DNA of 7,555 nt from Deltaproteobacteria bacterium (GCA_021163945.1 JAGGTC010000134.1:1-7555); one strand, 5' to 3'; positions 1 to 5,992 are shown, counted from the stretch's first letter. Made by a program: numbers and translations. The notes: generated by a model not told the origin, from the letters alone.

Positions 1-380
1 ATGTAAGGGTATTTGAAAATGGATTAGAGCTCCCTCCCCCATGTATAGCTGATGGATTATATAAAATTTTGGCTATACTAACAGCCTTGGAATTGAAACC
101 CTCTATCTTAATAATAGATGAGCTAGAAAATTCAGTCCATCCAAGGGCATTAGAGTATATTTTTGATGAATTCAAAAATAGTGAAAGTATAGTGATAATA
201 ACGACTCATTCTCCTGTGATTGTTGATATGACTGATTTAAAGGATCTGATCTTAGTTGAAAAGGTCATGGGGGAAACTCATTTTAAAAGGCTTAAAAGGC
301 CAGAAGACGTCAAAAAACGGTTGAAAAAGGCTGGTATAACTTATAGTGAAGGCTGGTTATATGGTCATTTAAAGGTCTAA
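1..380 (+). CDS. ABC-type/AAA_21-like ATPase, C-terminal part (5' end outside window)
   Basis: The reading frame beginning at base 3 is open to the left edge, so only about the last 125 residues of the protein are present. In order they show an ABC-signature-like ADGLYKILAIL, a Walker B with catalytic glutamate (SILIIDE) followed by a D-loop-like ENSVHP, and an H-loop-like IITTHSP. The C-terminal KKRLKKAGITYSEGWLYG resembles the end of AAA_21/RecF-like ATPases found in accessory two-gene cassettes. An apparent TTG start at base 69 lies inside the conserved domain and is not the real start. The next gene starts 5 nt after the stop, and in this ATPase family the downstream partner is often a TOPRIM or DUF4276-type protein. 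Such pairs are frequently linked to phage defence (OLD, RloAB and PARIS-like systems), but the subtype cannot be assigned without the N-terminus. The motifs are clear; the biological role is inferred. Confidence 0.82.
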   Translation, partial: VRVFENGLELPPPCIADGLYKILAILTALELKPSILIIDELENSVHPRALEYIFDEFKNSESIVIITTHSPVIVDMTDLKDLILVEKVMGETHFKRLKRPEDVKKRLKKAGITYSEGWLYGHLKV

Positions 381-385
381 TCACA

Positions 386-667
386 TTGCGCATAAGGATT
401 TATACAGAAGATTCTTATGGGAAGCCCTTTTTCAAAAGACTTATTCAAAGGTTAAAAGAATCTAATAAAGCTCCTAGAAATTTGGCTATTGAAGAGTGGA
501 TATGCAGGTCTTTAGGTATAGCTTATAGAGGTAAGCCTTCTGCTACGTTAAAAAGATTAAAAAATTATTTTAAAAGGGACCTGCCAAAATATGTTGAAAA
601 ATTAGACCTTGAGAGATTGGATAAAGAGGCCACATTCCAAGAGTTTTTAAAAGCCATAGAAGGTTAA
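386..667 (+). CDS. Small DUF4276/TOPRIM-like partner protein, probably internally deleted
   Basis: A 93-residue protein from a TTG start, with AAAGG about 10 nt upstream and only 5 nt after the ATPase stop, so probably co-transcribed. The N-terminus (MRIRIYTEDSYGKPFFKRLI) looks like the first beta strand and helix of DUF4276/TOPRIM-type partners, with the acidic pair of TED. The second half (IEEWICRSLGI, then KPS and a basic/acidic C-terminal helix) resembles the C-terminal part of the same kind of protein. What I would expect between them, a stretch of some 60-100 residues carrying a DxD-type acidic motif, is absent: residue 23 or so runs directly into residue 35. The frame is continuous, so this looks like an in-frame deletion rather than a frameshift. 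The family call is from memory of sequence character and is tentative. If correct, catalytic activity is probably lost and the cassette is decaying. Confidence 0.55.
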   Translation: MRIRIYTEDSYGKPFFKRLIQRLKESNKAPRNLAIEEWICRSLGIAYRGKPSATLKRLKNYFKRDLPKYVEKLDLERLDKEATFQEFLKAIEG

Positions 668-672
668 CTCTC

Positions 673-701
673 TTGATTAAGAAGGACTATTGGTCTATAT
701 A
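673..701 (+). promoter_or_regulatory. Putative sigma70-like promoter of nth
   Basis: TTGATT (673-678), a 17-nt spacer and TATATA (696-701). The -10 ends 7 nt before the nth ATG, so transcription would start at or next to the start codon. The only Shine-Dalgarno-like string, AAGGA at about 682-686, is too far away and lies inside the promoter spacer. Assignment rests on consensus match and position only. Confidence 0.5.
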
Positions 702-708
702 AAAAATA

Positions 709-1377
709 ATGCAGGAAAAGGTAAAGGACATAATGGATTTATTAGATAAACACTACCCAAATGTTAAGGTTGCATTAAATTATTCTAACCCTTTAGAGTT
801 ACTGATCGCTACTATCCTCTCTGCCCAATGCACAGATGAGAGAGTAAATAAGATTACCCCTTATCTATTTAAAAAATACCCTACTGCTAAAGATTTTGCT
901 CAGGTAGATTTAAATGTATTGGAAGAAGACATAAAGCCTACAGGTTTTTATAAAAATAAGGCAAAAAACATAAAGGCCTGTTGCCAGGCATTGGTGGAAA
1001 AATATAATGGAGAGGTACCGGCAGATTTGGAAAAACTTACGGCCCTGCCAGGGATAGGAAGAAAGACAGCAAATGTTGTGTTAGGAAACGCATTTGGTAT
1101 TCCAGGTATTGTAGTAGATACACATGTGCGCAGGGTCAGCCAGCGAATTGGCCTTACAAAGAATAGCGATGCAGTAAAGATAGAATTTGATTTAATGAAT
1201 ATTGTGCCTAAGTCCCATTGGACAAAGTTTTCCCTCCAACTGACATGGCATGGGCGCACCATCTGCACGGCAAGAAGGCCTAATTGCGACAAGTGCCCAA
1301 TCTCCCCCCTTTGTGACTATTACCAAGAGACATCCTCAAAGAAATTGCCTGAAAAGGGCAAACATCACGGCAAATAA
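709..1377 (+). CDS. nth: Endonuclease III (DNA glycosylase/AP lyase)
   Basis: Base-excision repair enzyme that removes oxidised pyrimidines from DNA and cleaves the abasic site by beta-elimination. The 222-residue product carries the family core LLIATILSAQCTD (31-43) and the helix-hairpin-helix LPGIGRKTANVV (113-124) with the Schiff-base lysine K119. The conserved VDTHVRR (136-142) holds the catalytic aspartate D137. The C-terminal 4Fe-4S loop has spacing C-x6-C-x2-C-x5-C (C186, C193, C196, C202). It is about 10 residues longer than E. coli Nth (211), the extra being a Lys-rich tail. The ATG has no nearby Shine-Dalgarno and sits just after a -10-like hexamer. Its last 98 bp, including the codons for C193, C196 and C202, overlap the convergent iron-sulfur protein gene on the other strand. 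Confidence 0.96.
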   Translation: MQEKVKDIMDLLDKHYPNVKVALNYSNPLELLIATILSAQCTDERVNKITPYLFKKYPTAKDFAQVDLNVLEEDIKPTGFYKNKAKNIKACCQALVEKYNGEVPADLEKLTALPGIGRKTANVVLGNAFGIPGIVVDTHVRRVSQRIGLTKNSDAVKIEFDLMNIVPKSHWTKFSLQLTWHGRTICTARRPNCDKCPISPLCDYYQETSSKKLPEKGKHHGK

Positions 1378-2155
1378 GACAACGAATGCAATCAACCTGA
1401 TTTGGCCCTTCATATATCTTAATCCCCATAGGGCACTTTTCATAACATAGGTTACACTTTGTACACCTATTTTTATCTACCTCCATTTGAACCAAACTAA
1501 CATGGTTAAACAATCCATAAAATGCACCCAAAGGGCAAAGTAGGCGACAAAACGGTCTTTTAAAGAGGACCATCATTACCAACAAAACTGATAGGATAAA
1601 CACCTTATTAAAAAAGAGGAGGCCAATCTGCCTCCTCAAACTAGGAAATAAGAAGAGGGCGGGTATACCTGCCTCTAGTGTCCCCACTGGACATAGATAA
1701 CGGCAAAACCAACTCTGACCATAACCCATTTTATCTACGATCAAAATGGGGAGTAAAAATACAAAAAAGATGAGGACTCCGTATTTTATAAAACGAAGGA
1801 AAGGGGGTAAATGAAATTTGGGGGAGGGTATCTTATATAACATCTCCTGCAATAGACCAAATGGGCAGGCCCAACCACATACCATCCTCCCTACCAGTAT
1901 ACCTATAAGGCCAATGCCCCCTATAACAAAAAGGCCAAATTGGTAGATGCCCACCTTTAAAGAGGGTCTAATCCTTGAGAGGAAGTGTTGTAGTGCCCCT
2001 ATAGGGCAGGATGCTACAGCCGCTGGGCAGGAATAACAATTTAGAAATGGGACACAAATGCCCTTAATGGGGCCTTGATAGATTTTGCTATCCTTAAGAA
2101 AGAACAAATATCCATTGGCCAAAAATAGCCAAAATAATTGAAAACAGCGCCTCAT
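1280..2155 (-). CDS. NapH/YccM-like membrane 4Fe-4S polyferredoxin
   Basis: A 291-residue integral membrane iron-sulfur protein, expected to pass electrons between the quinone pool or another membrane donor and an unknown partner. It has hydrophobic segments near residues 4-20, 71-92, 122-142 and 184-198. Cysteine motifs include NCYSCP and SCPIG (39-52), CGWACPFG (93-100), CRYLCPVGTLE (151-161) and CRLLCPLGAFYG (203-214). Two classical ferredoxin clusters follow: C231/C234/C237/C241 and C256/C259/C262/C266, each CxxCxxCxxxCP. This order matches the NapH/YccM/RdxA-type 4Fe-4S membrane family; the exact partner is unknown. The ATG overlaps the stop of the upstream CXXC gene in an ATGA, implying translational coupling, and there is no good Shine-Dalgarno. 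The last 25 residues after the second cluster are not family-typical and are read from the antisense strand of nth. Confidence 0.88.
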   Translation of the reverse strand: MRRCFQLFWLFLANGYLFFLKDSKIYQGPIKGICVPFLNCYSCPAAVASCPIGALQHFLSRIRPSLKVGIYQFGLFVIGGIGLIGILVGRMVCGWACPFGLLQEMLYKIPSPKFHLPPFLRFIKYGVLIFFVFLLPILIVDKMGYGQSWFCRYLCPVGTLEAGIPALFLFPSLRRQIGLLFFNKVFILSVLLVMMVLFKRPFCRLLCPLGAFYGLFNHVSLVQMEVDKNRCTKCNLCYEKCPMGIKIYEGPNQVDCIRCLICRDVCPFQAISLRMSLGNSHKGGRLGTCRN

Positions 2156-2289
2156 CTAATGCCTATGCAGCTTAAGCAGATCTGTGTACCCTTCTTGATA
2201 ATCTCCCTTATCTCTCCTAGATTGATACCCAGGATAATTAAGAACAAAAAGAAAAATATCAAACCTATCCTTATTTTATTTAGTTTCAT
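2152..2289 (-). CDS. 45-residue single-pass membrane CXXC protein (CD1871A-family-like)
   Basis: A short gene wedged between tatC and the 4Fe-4S gene. The product has a basic N-terminus (MKLNKIRIG), one strongly hydrophobic segment (about residues 10-24) and an amphipathic stretch (EIREIIKKG). It ends with ICLSCIGIR, a CXXC motif (C38, C41) six residues from the C-terminus. This matches my recollection of the CD1871A family of small CXXC-motif proteins, which end in ICxxCIGIG-like sequence and often sit next to 4Fe-4S membrane proteins. Its ATG overlaps the last 14 bp of tatC and its TGA forms an ATGA with the next start, so it is translationally coupled on both sides. An AAAAGG run lies 3 nt before the ATG. 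Function is unknown: a membrane-tethered thiol/disulfide or metal-handling partner of the iron-sulfur protein is the natural inference. Confidence 0.83.
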   Translation of the reverse strand: MKLNKIRIGLIFFFLFLIILGINLGEIREIIKKGTQICLSCIGIR

Positions 2290-3022
2290 CTGCCTTTTTT
2301 ACCTTTGGTTTGGACCCAAATATCTTGGCTACCCAGATACTTATCTCATAAAGGAGGATAAGTGGGCCAGCCATCAGTAGCTGGGTGCCTACATCAGGCG
2401 GTGTCAAAATGGCCGCTGCCACAAATACCAAAACAATAGCATACCTCCTCTTTGAGGCCAACATCTCACCACTAATTAATCCTATTTTTGAGAAAAATAG
2501 GCTAAAGACAGGCATTTCAAAGATAAGACCAAATGCCAAAAGAAGTTTTAATGTGAGGGAAAAGTACTCATTCATCTTGGGTAGAAGTTTTAGGTAGTCA
2601 GTGGAAAATCCCAAAAAGAATCTAAAACCAAACGGAAAGACGATAAAGTATCCAAAAAGCCCACCCAAGATAAAAAACAGTGTGGCAAAGAAGACAAATG
2701 GAATCACATAGCGCTTTTCATTCTCATAGAGACCAGGGGCTACAAACTTCCAAATTTCATAGAAGACTATAGGACTTGCCAAGACAATACCGCTCAGGAT
2801 GGCTACCTTAAAATATGTAAAAAATGCCTCTGTTAAGGCAGTAAAGATCATAGGTTGATCCTCTGGCAGGATCTTTACTAAGGGCCTTGCTAGGATGAAG
2901 AATATCTTCTTAGAAAATAAGAACGAAATTATGGTACCAATACAAATGGCAACAAGTGAGATGATAAGGCGATGCCGCAATTCAGAGAGATGGTCGGTAA
3001 AAGGCATCTTCTCATTTTCCAT
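2276..3022 (-). CDS. tatC: Sec-independent (twin-arginine) translocase subunit TatC
   Basis: Polytopic inner-membrane receptor of the Tat system, which recognises twin-arginine signal peptides and, with TatA/B, exports folded proteins. The product is 248 residues from the chosen ATG, a normal length. Family motifs are present: HLSELRHRL (11-19) at the cytoplasmic N-terminus, EAFFTYFKVA (65-74), FVAPGLYENEKR (93-104) with the conserved glutamate E102, FGLIFEMP (164-171) with E169, and LTPPD (206-210) followed by PLILLYEISI. About six membrane segments are visible. I chose the ATG at 3022 because GAGGAG lies 4 nt upstream; a TTG at 3034 would add MRRR without better support, and the ATG at 3007 lacks a good ribosome site. 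The start overlaps tatB by 11 bp and the end overlaps the CXXC gene by 14 bp. Confidence 0.96.
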   Translation of the reverse strand: MENEKMPFTDHLSELRHRLIISLVAICIGTIISFLFSKKIFFILARPLVKILPEDQPMIFTALTEAFFTYFKVAILSGIVLASPIVFYEIWKFVAPGLYENEKRYVIPFVFFATLFFILGGLFGYFIVFPFGFRFFLGFSTDYLKLLPKMNEYFSLTLKLLLAFGLIFEMPVFSLFFSKIGLISGEMLASKRRYAIVLVFVAAAILTPPDVGTQLLMAGPLILLYEISIWVAKIFGSKPKVKKADETK

Positions 3023-3278
3023 TCTTCTCCTCAACCTTAGGGGGTTCCTTGATCTCCTTAATGCCTTCCTTAATCTCTGGGCCCTCTTCTATCTCCTTTT
3101 TAATCTCCCGCAGTTCCCCTTCCAAATCCACACTTTCCTTTACCTCTCGTGTTGCCCTCTTAAACTCTGCTATTCCCCTCCCAAGTGCCCTAGCTATCTC
3201 TGGAAGCCTTTTTGGTCCAAGCACAATTAAGGCTACTATCAAGACAATAATCAACTCTTGCATGCCAATGCCAAACAT
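3012..3278 (-). CDS. tatB: Tat translocase subunit TatB (TatA/B family)
   Basis: An 88-residue single-pass protein: short N-terminus MFGIGMQELI, transmembrane helix (about 8-20), the hinge LGPKRLP (20-26), an amphipathic helix with ALGRGIAEFKRA (31-42), then a highly charged Glu/Lys tail (52-88). The MFGIG start with glutamate at residue 8 fits TatB better than classical TatA, although a bifunctional TatA/B-type protein is possible because no second tatA is present here. The start at 3278 is chosen because it gives the canonical N-terminus; the frame continues upstream to a TTG at 3350 but that extension is unlike the family. There is no real Shine-Dalgarno, and a promoter-like pair ends 7 nt before the ATG. 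First gene of the tatB-tatC-CXXC-4Fe-4S operon. Confidence 0.9.
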   Translation of the reverse strand: MFGIGMQELIIVLIVALIVLGPKRLPEIARALGRGIAEFKRATREVKESVDLEGELREIKKEIEEGPEIKEGIKEIKEPPKVEEKNGK

Positions 3279-3285
3279 CCCAACA

Positions 3286-3314
3286 TTTTTAGCAGAAATT
3301 ATGACTACTTGCAA
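3286..3314 (-). promoter_or_regulatory. Putative promoter of the tatB operon
   Basis: On the minus strand: TTGCAA (3314-3309), 17-nt spacer, TAAAAA (3291-3286), then 7 nt to the tatB ATG at 3278. The -10 matches the consensus at four of six positions. The geometry is the same as at nth, again predicting an mRNA that starts at or beside the start codon. It lies back to back with the promoter of the rightward ATPase gene. Confidence 0.4.
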
Positions 3315-3335
3315 GACAATTTTACCTTTGGTTTC

Positions 3336-3363
3336 TTGACCCTTTAGCAAAAATTTGTATAAT
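3336..3363 (+). promoter_or_regulatory. Strong sigma70-like promoter of the AAA_14-type ATPase gene
   Basis: TTGACC (3336-3341), 16-nt spacer, perfect TATAAT (3358-3363). Predicted transcription start is near 3370, giving a leader of about 46 nt before the ATG at 3416. It is the best promoter match in the window and lies about 21 bp from the divergent tatB promoter. Confidence 0.65.
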
Positions 3364-3396
3364 TTAGTTAGGATTTTAACGAAATTTCCAAAAATA

Positions 3397-3414
3397 TGGT
3401 TAATGGAGTAACCA
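3397..3414 (+). promoter_or_regulatory. Inverted repeat enclosing the ribosome binding site of the ATPase gene
   Basis: TGGTTA (3397-3402) and TAACCA (3409-3414) are perfect inverted repeats separated by ATGGAG, which contains the Shine-Dalgarno GGAG (3405-3408), 7 nt before the ATG at 3416. It could be a small operator or a weak RNA hairpin that places the ribosome site in its loop. Only six base pairs long, so chance is possible. Confidence 0.4.
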
Positions 3415-3415
3415 A

Positions 3416-4909
3416 ATGGTCAAAATTATAGAAATTGTAAGGCAAAACCCCTGGTGGCAAAATGGGATTGAATTTGTCCGCTATGATAAGCATCTCCAAG
3501 AGGCAAAACCAGTATTCTTTGAGAGAAAAAAAATAGGGCTTAAAAGGGGAGAAATCTATATACTTCGTGGCCCAAGGCAGGTGGGTAAAACTACCTATTT
3601 AAAAGAGACAATAAAAAGTTTAATTGAAAAGGGAACTCCACAAAGGCATATCCTTTATCTTTCTGTTGACCTATTTACCTCACTCAGAGAAATGAGGAAT
3701 GCCCTAAATTATTTTCTCGATTCAACAAGAAATGCACCTATATTTTATTTATTTTTGGATGAGATTACCTCAATTGAAAATTGGAATCTAGAACTCAAAC
3801 GCCTTTCGGATCAGGGAATTACTAGACGGGGAGTTATTGTTGCCACAGGCTCAAGCGCTGTAAAACTCAAAGAAAAGGCAGAGCTTCTACCAGGAAGAGG
3901 CATTGAAGGTAATGAATATTTGATAAAACCCCTCTCTTTCAGAGAATTTGCCCTTCAGTCAATTGAGTACATAATCTCGTTTTTACCACAAGATGGGTTT
4001 TCAGATGGATTTGGGAGGCTTAAAGACATATTGGTAAAATCCTATATTGAACTTGCCTGGGAATCAAAAAAAATATGGGAGGTTTTTGACCAATGCCTTC
4101 CATTTAAAGAACAAATTGCTCACCTTTTTAGAATATACCTTATGACAGGAGGATTACCAAAGGTTATAAACCATTATCTTTTGAACCTTTACCCTAATGG
4201 AAAGGAAGTAATCAAACCTTTTATTAGTGAGATATTTATCAGGGATGTCCTTGGGGATATGGCAAGGCTTCAGAGGCAAGAAGTGGTTACAAGACAGTTG
4301 CTTGCCTCAATAATTGAGCGATATGGTTCAAGATATAGTTTTACACGAATTTCAAAGGGGATAGAGAAAACGCATATAACAATCATTGATTATCTTGAAT
4401 ATCTGGAAGAATCTTTTATATGTTTTGTCCTGTATGCCTATGACTTTAATAAAAAGCGCCCAAAGTGGAAAGGGGATAAGAAGATTTATTTTTTTGACCC
4501 CTTCATATTATATTCAATAAACAGCTATCTAAAAGGAGATGAAGTGTGGAGTATAGTTACAAGAACAATGGAAGATGAAGAGCTCCAGGGCAAATTGATT
4601 GAGGGTTTGGTTATCTCCCATCTTCTTATGTATAAAGAGATTCCATTTTTAAGGATAGGAAAGACCTTTTTGTGGTTTTATTATGACAAAAGTGGTAAAG
4701 AAATAGATGCCATTTTTAAGGAGGATAGCAATTATACGGCAATAGAGGTAAAATACCAGACTGATGTAAGAGCAAAAAGGAGAAAAGGGTTAGAATTTGT
4801 TAAAAAGTACATTGTCTTGAGCAAGGAGGATGTTGGGGAAAAAGACAACATGATTATTCCTGTAGATATATTTCTTTCTCTTTTAAAAACATCGGAGAGG
4901 AATATATAA
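3416..4909 (+). CDS. AAA_14/DUF4143-type ATPase with nuclease-like C-terminus
   Basis: A 497-residue P-loop ATPase. Walker A is GPRQVGKTT (52-60), Walker B YLFLDEI (111-117) and sensor 1 ATGSS (143-147), followed by the LLPGRG element (158-162) typical of the family. The C-terminal part carries the DUF4143-like features YFFDPFILYSI (358-368) and EGLVISHL (396-403). It ends in a PD-(D/E)XK-like core, EIDAIF (429-434) with AIEVKYQ (442-448), so D431, E444 and K446 are the candidate metal/catalytic residues. It is longer than the usual roughly 380-430 residues, with extra sequence around 185-235. These ATPases are abundant in archaea and thermophiles, often as single accessory genes of unknown role. 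It has its own promoter and Shine-Dalgarno and no evident functional link to the neighbours, consistent with an independently acquired gene. Confidence 0.87.
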   Translation: MVKIIEIVRQNPWWQNGIEFVRYDKHLQEAKPVFFERKKIGLKRGEIYILRGPRQVGKTTYLKETIKSLIEKGTPQRHILYLSVDLFTSLREMRNALNYFLDSTRNAPIFYLFLDEITSIENWNLELKRLSDQGITRRGVIVATGSSAVKLKEKAELLPGRGIEGNEYLIKPLSFREFALQSIEYIISFLPQDGFSDGFGRLKDILVKSYIELAWESKKIWEVFDQCLPFKEQIAHLFRIYLMTGGLPKVINHYLLNLYPNGKEVIKPFISEIFIRDVLGDMARLQRQEVVTRQLLASIIERYGSRYSFTRISKGIEKTHITIIDYLEYLEESFICFVLYAYDFNKKRPKWKGDKKIYFFDPFILYSINSYLKGDEVWSIVTRTMEDEELQGKLIEGLVISHLLMYKEIPFLRIGKTFLWFYYDKSGKEIDAIFKEDSNYTAIEVKYQTDVRAKRRKGLEFVKKYIVLSKEDVGEKDNMIIPVDIFLSLLKTSERNI

Positions 4910-4938
4910 TTGACAATCGCCATTTTATTTAATATTAC
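4910..4938 (+). promoter_or_regulatory. Putative promoter of the deacetylase-like/gatCA operon
   Basis: A consensus TTGACA (4910-4915) begins at the base after the ATPase stop codon, followed by a 17-nt spacer and TATTAC (4933-4938, four of six matches). The -10 ends 8 nt before the ATG at 4947, with only A and T residues before the start and no Shine-Dalgarno, so the transcript may be leaderless. Confidence 0.55.
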
Positions 4939-4946
4939 TTAAAAAA

Positions 4947-5984
4947 ATGAGTGATTCTAAGACTGGCATTGTCAAAGACAGACGCTATCTAGACCACAAT
5001 CCTGGTGTATATCATATAGAGAGCCCTAAACGACTTGAGGTCATCTATAAACACCTGGAAGTAAATAAGGTTTTTGACCTTTGCAAAGAGATCCCTCCCC
5101 GTTTTGCCAAGGAGGAGGAGATCTGTCTCATCCATACCAAGTATTACCTTCAATCTATTGCAAATACTGCTGGCGCATCTATAATGCTAGACCCAGACAC
5201 AGTGACCTCAGAAGAGACCTATGATACTGCCCGTCTGGCAGCAGGTGGACTGCTTTCTCTTATAGAGGCAGTATTCTCAAATGAGGTTGAAAATGGGTTT
5301 GCCCTAGTGCGCCCTCCTGGACACCATGCAGAAAGGGATAGGGCCATGGGATTTTGCATATTTAATAATATTGCCATAGGGGCTGCCTATACCCTAAAAA
5401 GGGGGTGGGTAAATAAGATATTGATTGTGGACTGGGATGTCCACCATGGAAATGGCACCCAAAATGCATTTTATAATACATCCAAGATCCTTTATTTTTC
5501 AACCCACCAATACCCACACTACCCCATGACAGGGCGTTTGCAAGAGGTAGGAGAGGGCGAGGGGGAGGCCTACACTGTAAATGTACCCCTATCCGCTGGC
5601 CATGGGGATAAGGATTATCTATACATATTCAATTACCTCCTTAAGCCCATAGCATATGATTTTAAACCAGGGCTGATCTTGGTCTCTGCTGGTTTTGACC
5701 CCTATATAGATGACCCGCTAAGTGGTATGGGCTTGACAGTAAATGGATTTGGCTACTTGGCCTATGTTTTAAGGGAGATTGCAAAGGAGGTTTGTGATAA
5801 TCACCTGATACTTACATTAGAGGGTGGATATGCACTAAAGGGATTGGCCCATTCTGTTGAGGCCGTAATAAGGGTGCTATTGGGTGAGGATATTCATCCA
5901 CCAGAAGATTTTCTTAAAGGCTATAGCCCATCAAATTCTATAAAGAGGGCTATGGATTTTCATAAAAAGTTTTGGCCTATCTAA
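4947..5984 (+). CDS. Histone deacetylase family protein (AcuC/HDAH-like amidohydrolase)
   Basis: A 345-residue zinc amidohydrolase of the arginase/deacetylase fold, expected to remove acyl groups from acetylated lysines, polyamines or related amides; the bacterial substrate cannot be told from sequence. Catalytic features are intact: RPPGHHAE (122-129) with the His pair H126/H127, VDWDVHHGNGT (161-171) with zinc ligands D164 and H166, AGFDPYIDDPL (248-258) with the third ligand D251, and LEGGY (291-295) with the catalytic tyrosine Y295. The N-terminal TGIVKDRRYLDHNPG and SPKRL match the family opening, supporting the ATG at 4947 although no Shine-Dalgarno precedes it. It is close in type to class II-like bacterial deacetylases and acetoin-utilisation AcuC, but no acetoin genes are nearby. 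Only 21 nt separate it from gatC, so it probably leads a gatCA operon. Confidence 0.93.
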   Translation: MSDSKTGIVKDRRYLDHNPGVYHIESPKRLEVIYKHLEVNKVFDLCKEIPPRFAKEEEICLIHTKYYLQSIANTAGASIMLDPDTVTSEETYDTARLAAGGLLSLIEAVFSNEVENGFALVRPPGHHAERDRAMGFCIFNNIAIGAAYTLKRGWVNKILIVDWDVHHGNGTQNAFYNTSKILYFSTHQYPHYPMTGRLQEVGEGEGEAYTVNVPLSAGHGDKDYLYIFNYLLKPIAYDFKPGLILVSAGFDPYIDDPLSGMGLTVNGFGYLAYVLREIAKEVCDNHLILTLEGGYALKGLAHSVEAVIRVLLGEDIHPPEDFLKGYSPSNSIKRAMDFHKKFWPI

Positions 5985-5992
5985 AATAAGGC

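Noticed and set aside
69..80. TTG at base 69 as a true start of the first gene
   Set aside because: The same frame is open to the left edge and carries the ABC-signature-like motif upstream, so the gene is simply cut by the window.
948..1292. Minus-strand open frame inside nth
   Set aside because: It is antisense to a clearly conserved gene and has no recognisable domain or ribosome site.
1378..1450. Possible terminator between nth and the convergent gene
   Set aside because: No GC-rich stem followed by a T-run was found, and the region is coding on the minus strand.
3023..3034. TTG start of tatC adding MRRR
   Set aside because: The TTG overlaps the GAGGAG ribosome site that serves the ATG at 3022, and the extension has no ribosome site of its own.
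2138..3339. Several plus-strand open frames of 70-111 codons antisense to tatB, tatC and the CXXC gene
   Set aside because: They mirror hydrophobic minus-strand genes, lack family motifs and are best explained as shadow frames.
3279..3350. N-terminal extension of tatB from a TTG at 3350
   Set aside because: The added 24 residues do not resemble TatA/B N-termini, the MFGIG start is canonical, and the extension runs through a promoter-like pair.
3396..3431. Short upstream frame beginning at ATG 3396 that overlaps the ATPase start
   Set aside because: Only about 11 codons, no ribosome site of its own, and it lies within the inverted repeat; not supportable as a leader peptide.
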